A DNA stretch of 49,735 bases from an uncultured Lachnospiraceae bacterium (GTDB lineage: Bacteria > Bacillota > Clostridia > Lachnospirales > Lachnospiraceae), in the NCBI GenBank assembly GCA_946537305.1, contig CAMNFR010000012.1, positions 1 through 49,735 on the forward strand. Reading direction: 5' to 3'. This document shows positions 44,810-49,735 of this stretch, piece after piece. Every line of letters starts with the position of its first letter. The stretch's first letter is position 1. The position numbers and the translations under genes are program-made. The notes beneath the pieces are model-generated. The model did no database searches. It had not been told where the DNA came from and was given only the letters and a program-made list of their open reading frames with translations.

Positions 44810-46285
44810 TTATAGAACCGTAATCATTCCATCCGTCATTCCCCGCAGGGATATGCCGCCCTTCCGGTAGCTTTCTGCCGCCGCCAGCACCTCTGCGGTC
44901 ACCCTCTCACCAGGAGCAATCAGAGGAATACCTGGCGGATAAGCCATCACACTTTCCAGACAGATCAATCCCTCCGCCGCCTCCGCAGACACCTGCCGGC
45001 CGGTCTGTATGGCGGCCTCCCCGGGGGAAAGCACCACCTTCGGCTGCGGTAGCAGCGGCAGGGCGTCATACAAGGCCTCTTCTCCGGGTGAAATTGGCAG
45101 GGCTCCATGTACCGTCTCTTCTCCGAAAACTGCTGCAGATCTCCACCGTCGGTCAATGTCTATGAGCGCCTCCGCAAAGGCCTCTATTTTTTCTGCCGTA
45201 TCCCCCGCGCCGGTCATGGCGATCACGTGTCGGGGTGCTGCCATCTCCAGCTCAAATCCATACTCCTTCCGCAGCAGATCCATCAGCGCCGCGCCGGTAC
45301 GTCCGGTCCGCGCCGTGGATACCACCAATTTGGAAGGATCCTTTATCCCTGACGGCATATCCAGCACCTGCAGACCGTGCAGGCAGGCTGTTCGCGCGTA
45401 AAAATCTGAAAGCATGCGCTCCCAGCCGGAAAAATCGATCTTGTTTTCCGCCAGAAGACGCACGCATCGGTCGATCCCGGCCATCAAAATATACGAAGGG
45501 CTGCTGCTCTGATAGATGTCCAGTGCAGCCTTGATCCGCTCTTTATGGACCAGTGTCCCCTGTGAATGAATCAGTCCCGTTTGGGTAAAAGCCGGCAGGG
45601 TCTTGTGGAGGCTCTGCACCACCACGTCCGCACCGCCCTGCACCGCCCCGGCAGGAAAACGACCGAATCCCAGATGCGCTCCGTGGGCTTCATCTACCAT
45701 CAGTGGTACGCCGTATTTATGGCAGATCTGTGCAATGCGGGGAATATCCGACAGGATCCCTTCATACGTGGGGGAGGTCAATACCACCAACGCAGGCTTC
45801 CGGCTTCGGTTCTCTGCCGGCAGCATTTCCTCTACAGCTTTACACGATGTCTCCAGCATTTCCTCCACGGTCTCCGGCAGGATCTGTCCACAGAAATCCC
45901 AACCGCCAACAGAGGCCGGTATGATATAGACCGGCTTCAACTGACGAAGCATCAGGGCGTGGTACACCGAACGATGACAATTCCTGGCCACCAGCACGGT
46001 ATCCCCCGGCTTTGTGCAGGCCGTAATGCCCGCCAGAATGCCGGCGGTACTTCCGTTCACCAGATACCAGCTTTCTTCCGCCCCGAAGGTACGGGCCGCC
46101 AGGTCCATCCCTTCCTTCAGGATCCCCTCCGGTGCATGGAGATCATCCATCCCGTCGATCTCTGTGATGTCCAGGCCGTAGGGATTTTCCATCTCATACG
46201 CGCGGATATTCCGTTTGTGCCCCGGCATGTGCAGGGGGTAGGGACCGGCGTCTCTATGATATTTCAGTTTTTCGTACAATTCCAC
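44810..46285 (-). CDS. Orn/Lys/Arg decarboxylase family protein (SpeA/YaaO type)
   Basis: A 491-residue PLP enzyme of the fold-I basic amino-acid decarboxylase family (PF01276), of the short Gram-positive type. The N-terminal PLHMPGHKRN, the active-site VDEAHGAHLGF (Asp198) and the PLP lysine Lys228 in VQSLHKTLPAF are present. It probably makes agmatine, cadaverine or putrescine; the exact substrate cannot be read. The start is a GTG at 46285 with AGGAGG ten bases upstream. It precedes addBA on the same strand. Confidence 0.9.
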   Translation of the reverse strand: MELYEKLKYHRDAGPYPLHMPGHKRNIRAYEMENPYGLDITEIDGMDDLHAPEGILKEGMDLAARTFGAEESWYLVNGSTAGILAGITACTKPGDTVLVARNCHRSVYHALMLRQLKPVYIIPASVGGWDFCGQILPETVEEMLETSCKAVEEMLPAENRSRKPALVVLTSPTYEGILSDIPRIAQICHKYGVPLMVDEAHGAHLGFGRFPAGAVQGGADVVVQSLHKTLPAFTQTGLIHSQGTLVHKERIKAALDIYQSSSPSYILMAGIDRCVRLLAENKIDFSGWERMLSDFYARTACLHGLQVLDMPSGIKDPSKLVVSTARTGRTGAALMDLLRKEYGFELEMAAPRHVIAMTGAGDTAEKIEAFAEALIDIDRRWRSAAVFGEETVHGALPISPGEEALYDALPLLPQPKVVLSPGEAAIQTGRQVSAEAAEGLICLESVMAYPPGIPLIAPGERVTAEVLAAAESYRKGGISLRGMTDGMITVL

Positions 46286-46337
46286 CGGCTTTCGACCTCC
46301 TGAAGTGCGAAACGATCTATTTCAAACTTTATATGAC

Positions 46338-46376
46338 AAAAAGGCCGCCTCCGCCAAATCAAAAGCAGAGGCGGCC
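46338..46376 (-). terminator. Terminator after glgA
   Basis: GGCCGCCTC (46343-46351) pairs with GAGGCGGCC (46368-46376), followed on the minus strand by five T (46338-46342). It isolates the aldo/keto reductase-glgA unit from the decarboxylase-addBA unit. Confidence 0.85.
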
Positions 46377-46398
46377 GGATATCCGTTTACGTTTGCGT

Positions 46399-47874
46399 TT
46401 ACGGTTTCAGCTGCATATACAGATCCCGGTACTGTCTGGCCGAATTTTCCCAGGATACATCCTTATCCATATCGCGCTGTACCATTTCATCCCAGCACCA
46501 GCGATTGGTGAAGTAGAAGGTCTTGGCGCGGTTGATGGCATCCAGCAGCAGTCCGGATTCATAGCGGTCAAAGGTAAAGCCGTTGCCGCCGTTGGTGTTC
46601 GCATTGTAGGGTTCCACGGTATCCTTCAGACCGCCGGTCTCCCGGACGATCGGAATGGTGCCGTAGCGCATGGCGATCAGCTGCGTCAGGCCGCAGGGCT
46701 CAAAGAGCGAAGGCACTAGCAGCGCATCCGCGCCGGCATATATCTGATGCGCGCGTCCCTCATCGTACATAATGCAGGAGCAGACGCTTCCCTTAAAGCG
46801 ATCCTCATAATACCGGAAGGAGTTTTCATACCGGTCATCGCCGGTGCCGAGCACGACCACCTGGGTGTGCCCGTCAATCAGCTGCGGCAGCACCTCGTTC
46901 ACCAGGTCCAGGCCCTTCTGGTCCGTCAGACGGGAAATCAGGCCGATCACAAACATGTGATCATCCTGTGCCAGGCCTAGGCTCTCCTGCAGCGCGCGCT
47001 TGTTGGCTTTCTTGCGCTCCAGCACATTGGTGATATCGTAGTTGACCGCCAGCCTCGAATCCGTCCAGGGATTCCACATATCGGTGTCGATGCCGTTCAC
47101 GATGCCATAAAGCTTTCCGGAATGGTAACGAAGATGATCGTCCAGCCCTTCTCCGTAGAACGGCGTCTGGATCTCCTGCGCATAGGTGCCGCTGACGGTG
47201 GTAATGCTGTCCGCAAATGCCAGTCCGCCCTTGAACATGTTGGCGTCCTCATAGCCCTGGCGCAATCCCTGGTAATTGAACACATAATCCGGCAGCCCGG
47301 ACCAGAACTGAATGGTAGGGATATTGTAGATGCCCTGGAAGCGCAGGTTGTGAATGGTCAGCATGGTCTTGGCTGCAGCCACCGGCGTGCCGCCGAACAT
47401 GGTGCGCTGGAACACCGGCACCAGGCCCGCCTGCCAGTCATGACAGTGAATGATATCCGGATGCCAGTCCATATAGTTCAGAGCTGCCAGCGCGGCTTTG
47501 GAAAAGAAGCAGTACTTCGGGATATCATCTACCAGGTTTGTATAGGGATTGCCGAAGCCAAAGAACTCTTCGTTATCAATAAAATCATAGACCACGCCAT
47601 CCCAGACATATTCCATGATACCCACGTAATAGCTGCGGCCATCCTGAGAGAGATCCATATAAAACTCTCCGCGATAGACCATCTTCTCCTGGTACTTCCA
47701 GGGGATGCATTTATAGCGCGGCAGAATTACCTTTACATCGCAGTTCAGACGGGTCAGCGCCCGCGGCAGCGCATACATGACATCACCCAGTCCTCCGGTC
47801 TTCACGAAGGGATAGCACTCCGATCCGATAAAAGCGACGCTTCTGCGAGGCTGCGGCATGTAATCCATTGACAT
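46399..47874 (-). CDS. glgA: Glycogen synthase (ADP-glucose type, GT5)
   Basis: A 491-residue glucosyltransferase that elongates alpha-1,4-glucan with ADP-glucose. The N-terminal KTGGLGDVMYALP is the sugar-nucleotide loop, and the C-terminal PSLFEPCGLTQLIAMRYGTIPIVRETGGL is the GT5 signature with catalytic Glu. The ATG at 47874 lies seven bases after GGAGG; two earlier in-frame candidates overlap that signal. It follows the aldo/keto reductase gene by 18 bases. No other glg genes are in the window. Confidence 0.95.
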   Translation of the reverse strand: MSMDYMPQPRRSVAFIGSECYPFVKTGGLGDVMYALPRALTRLNCDVKVILPRYKCIPWKYQEKMVYRGEFYMDLSQDGRSYYVGIMEYVWDGVVYDFIDNEEFFGFGNPYTNLVDDIPKYCFFSKAALAALNYMDWHPDIIHCHDWQAGLVPVFQRTMFGGTPVAAAKTMLTIHNLRFQGIYNIPTIQFWSGLPDYVFNYQGLRQGYEDANMFKGGLAFADSITTVSGTYAQEIQTPFYGEGLDDHLRYHSGKLYGIVNGIDTDMWNPWTDSRLAVNYDITNVLERKKANKRALQESLGLAQDDHMFVIGLISRLTDQKGLDLVNEVLPQLIDGHTQVVVLGTGDDRYENSFRYYEDRFKGSVCSCIMYDEGRAHQIYAGADALLVPSLFEPCGLTQLIAMRYGTIPIVRETGGLKDTVEPYNANTNGGNGFTFDRYESGLLLDAINRAKTFYFTNRWCWDEMVQRDMDKDVSWENSARQYRDLYMQLKP

Positions 47875-47892
47875 TTTCATTCCTCCCAACTT

Positions 47893-49074
47893 TTATCCAA
47901 ATATTTTTCCTGTTTTGATCACCTTTTTGGCGATCTTATATTCCGGTCCTTCCAGCACTTTGGCGGCTTCCGCCAGTTTCTCCCGGATCGGGATGTGCTG
48001 AGGACAGTGAGTTTCACATTTTCCGCATTTCACGCACTGGGACGCGGAACTGGTCTCTCCGCGCATCAGGGTATTCTGCATGTAATCGCGCTTGGCGGAG
48101 ACGCGTCCCTCTGCGAAAGCTGCGTTGTAGCTCCGGAAGGCGCCGGGGATGTCTACATTCTTCGGGCACGGCATGCAGTACGCGCACCCGGTGCAGCCCA
48201 CTTTGATGGTAGCATTGATGGCGCCCTTCACCTTTTCCAGCAGTGCACGCTCTTCTTCCGTCATACTGTGGGGACGGGTTTCCTGCGCCACCCGTACGTT
48301 TTCTTTGATCATCTCCAGAGAATTCATGCCGGAAAGCACTACCTTCACCTCCGGCTGGTCATACAGCCAACGGAAAGCAAGCTCGGCAGGCGTTCTTCCG
48401 CCGCCCTCCTTCCGGATGATCTCCTTCGCCTCCTTCGGCAGAAGATTTACCAGACGGCCGCCCCGCAGCGGTTCCATAATGACCACCGGCAGTCCCTTCT
48501 CCCTGGCATAGAGCAGGCCCGCCCGTCCGGCCTGGGCATTCTCATCCATGTAGTTATACTGAATCTGGCAGAACTCCCACGGATAGGCATCTACCAGTTC
48601 TTTGAAAGCGCTGCTGTGCCCGTGGTAGGAAAAGCCGACATGGCGGATCTGTCCGCAGGCCTTCTTTTCGGCGATCCACTCTTCTATGCCGTACTTCTTC
48701 ACCCGCTCCCAGGCGGCCACATCGTTTACCATGTGCATCAGGTAATAATCGATATGGTCCGTGCGAAGCCGTTTCAGCTCCTCCTGAAAGATCTTCTCGA
48801 TCGCGTCTCCGGAACGAATCATATAATGCGGCAGTTTGGTCGCAATATTCACCTGATCGCGCAGGCTGTTCTTTTCCAGGATCTCTCCCAGCACCGCCTC
48901 GCTGCCCGGATATATGTAGGCCGTATCAAAATAGTTTACGCCTTTCTTGATGGCGTAAAGAATCTCTTTTTCCGCTTTTTCCTTATCAATGCCGGTGCCC
49001 TTCTTGGTAAAGCGCATGCACCCATACCCCAGCACCGAAAGCTTTTCGTGGTCACAGCCCGCTCTGTACTGCAT
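47893..49074 (-). CDS. Aldo/keto reductase with C-terminal 2[4Fe-4S] ferredoxin domain
   Basis: A 393-residue protein. Residues about 1-275 are an aldo/keto reductase barrel with the catalytic Asp50 and Tyr55 (NYFDTAYIYPGSE), Lys in ATKLPHY and His in YYLMHMVND. Residues about 285-365 hold two cysteine clusters, CTGCAYCMPCP and CVKCGKCETHCP, each suitable for a 4Fe-4S centre. This architecture is common in anaerobes and implies electron transfer to or from ferredoxin. The substrate is unknown. It is first in a two-gene unit with glgA. Confidence 0.92.
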   Translation of the reverse strand: MQYRAGCDHEKLSVLGYGCMRFTKKGTGIDKEKAEKEILYAIKKGVNYFDTAYIYPGSEAVLGEILEKNSLRDQVNIATKLPHYMIRSGDAIEKIFQEELKRLRTDHIDYYLMHMVNDVAAWERVKKYGIEEWIAEKKACGQIRHVGFSYHGHSSAFKELVDAYPWEFCQIQYNYMDENAQAGRAGLLYAREKGLPVVIMEPLRGGRLVNLLPKEAKEIIRKEGGGRTPAELAFRWLYDQPEVKVVLSGMNSLEMIKENVRVAQETRPHSMTEEERALLEKVKGAINATIKVGCTGCAYCMPCPKNVDIPGAFRSYNAAFAEGRVSAKRDYMQNTLMRGETSSASQCVKCGKCETHCPQHIPIREKLAEAAKVLEGPEYKIAKKVIKTGKIFG

Positions 49075-49162
49075 ATCGTTTTTCCTCTTTTCGCCTTGCG
49101 AAATCTATTTTCACCCTCTGCGTGCGACAGGCTGGTTTAAGCGGTGTTAGCACGCTTTTGTT

Positions 49163-49191
49163 ATTATACCCCCCTGTGACACATTTTGCAA
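49163..49191 (-). promoter_or_regulatory. Promoter of the aldo/keto reductase-glgA operon
   Basis: Minus-strand -10 TATAAT (49163-49168) and -35 TTGCAA (49186-49191), 17-base spacer, about 90 bases before the start codon. Confidence 0.7.
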
Positions 49192-49249
49192 GATTTCCAG
49201 GTATTAGAATTGTATAGCAAATATTAATGCTATCTTCGAAATTGTACTC

Positions 49250-49280
49250 AATAAACACCGGCCCCTATACAAGGCCGGCA
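49250..49280 (-). terminator. Terminator after the methyltransferase gene fragment
   Basis: An 8-bp stem including two G-U pairs (49256-49263 with 49273-49280) followed on the minus strand by TTTATT. It lies about 45 bases beyond the methyltransferase stop codon. Confidence 0.6.
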
Positions 49281-49322
49281 CTAAAACTTCTTCTTTACTT
49301 CGTGTTGCTTTTGCTCTATGTA

Positions 49323-49678
49323 TTATTTTCTCCCTATTCCTACATAATCATACTCACAATACCAGAAGTCCGACTGGAAAAATTGATTCTCAAATTCGTC
49401 CAGCGCATCCCGCATCCATTGGTAGTTCTTCTTTGTCTCCGGATCGCCGGGATCTCTCTCCAGGGCTCTTTTAAAGTAGTTGATACGATAAGAAAAATTT
49501 TCCTGGAAAAGAGCCTCCCTTTCATCAAAGGAAAAACAGCTCAGATCCTTCATATTGCTGAACATCTTTACATCTCTGAAGCCGGCATCTACCAACTGCG
49601 TATAAATCTTCCGACCGTTGATACGATCAGATACGCCTCTGGCCTCCATCGTCTTTTGAAAAATGGCTGGCGCATTTA
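49323..49678 (-). pseudogene. 3' part of a class I SAM-dependent methyltransferase gene
   Basis: About 118 codons remain, from APAIFQKTMEARGVSDRING through GRKIYTQLVDAGFRDVKMF to a C-terminus FWYCEYDYVGIGRK. The pattern, post-motif strand 'AGFxDVKMF' plus a long C-terminal helix region and final 'YxxxGxGRK', matches the end of small-molecule methyltransferases; the SAM-binding half is missing. The frame continues to 49715 only through transposon-end sequence. The gene appears to have been cut by the element at its upstream side. Substrate unknown. Confidence 0.6.
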
Positions 49679-49735
49679 AGTCTCGTGACTTCAGTCGTGA
49701 GTTAGCCAGCCCCAAAAGGCAAGATAAAGGGAACA
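49672..49735 (-). mobile_element. Probable right end of an IS200/IS605-family element (body outside window)
   Basis: Bases 49682-49701 read, on the minus strand, CTCACGACTGAAGTCACGAG, the near-palindromic subterminal hairpin typical of IS605-type right ends, followed by TTAAAT. An outer GGCTGGC/GCCAGCC pair also flanks it. Any tnpB would lie to the right on the minus strand. Confidence 0.5.

Overview
This window looks like chromosomal DNA of a gut-type anaerobic Firmicute, most likely Lachnospiraceae or another Clostridia. The reasons are AddAB instead of RecBCD, a PASTA-domain Ser/Thr kinase with its PP2C phosphatase, UppP, an anaerobic ribonucleotide reductase, PTS sugar uptake, strong AGGAGG ribosome binding sites and sigma-A-like promoters. 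Coding DNA is mostly moderately GC-rich. Nearly all genes lie on the minus strand.

Layout. (1) 1-1440: two separately promoted minus-strand genes, the start of an AdhE-like aldehyde dehydrogenase (cut by the window edge) and a TIM-barrel sugar-phosphate isomerase/epimerase. (2) 1497-14223: one long, tightly packed housekeeping operon, transcribed fmt - yugP-type metalloprotease - rsmB - rlmN - prpC - prkC - rsgA - rpe - hisH - hisF - ung - uppP - cell-wall amidase, ending at a strong terminator. Most neighbours overlap by 1-4 bases or are separated by only a few bases. (3) 14325-22440: a self-contained three-gene operon: a one-module NRPS-like A-T-C protein, a giant FtsX-type permease with a long coiled coil, and an ABC ATPase fused to an N-terminal GAF domain. 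It has its own promoter, a tandem 10-bp repeat array at the transcription start and a terminator. This is the best candidate for an undescribed system.

(4) 22575-31187: a patchwork accessory zone with gene remnants (unknown gene, zinc-ribbon fragment, internally deleted selenocysteine fdhF, hsdR fragment), IS-end-like repeats sharing GGATAATGTTCA at both flanks, an intact beta-glucoside operon (PTS IICBA - GH1 - HAD phosphatase), and a group II intron ribozyme remnant followed by a second, foreign-looking nrdD 3' end. (5) 31188-35077: intact nrdD behind a pair of NrdR boxes, and a divergently transcribed two-gene ThrE-type amino-acid exporter. (6) 35118-37600: a DUF3298-type lipoprotein and an 800-base noncoding stretch full of degenerate inverted and direct repeats. 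(7) 37616-46285: Orn/Lys/Arg decarboxylase - addB - addA. (8) 46338-49191: ferredoxin-domain aldo/keto reductase - glgA with promoter and terminator. (9) 49250-49735: the 3' part of a methyltransferase gene, apparently interrupted by the right end of an IS200/IS605-family element whose body lies outside the window.

Functionally, the large operon couples translation and ribosome maturation (Fmt, RsmB, RlmN, RsgA) with envelope control (PrkC/PrpC, UppP, amidase) and small metabolic or repair functions (Rpe, HisHF, Ung). The sugar operon imports and phosphorylates a glucoside and cleaves the 6-phospho product. The NRPS operon would make and probably export, or respond to, a small acylated product. 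All family assignments come from reading motifs by eye; no database search was possible.
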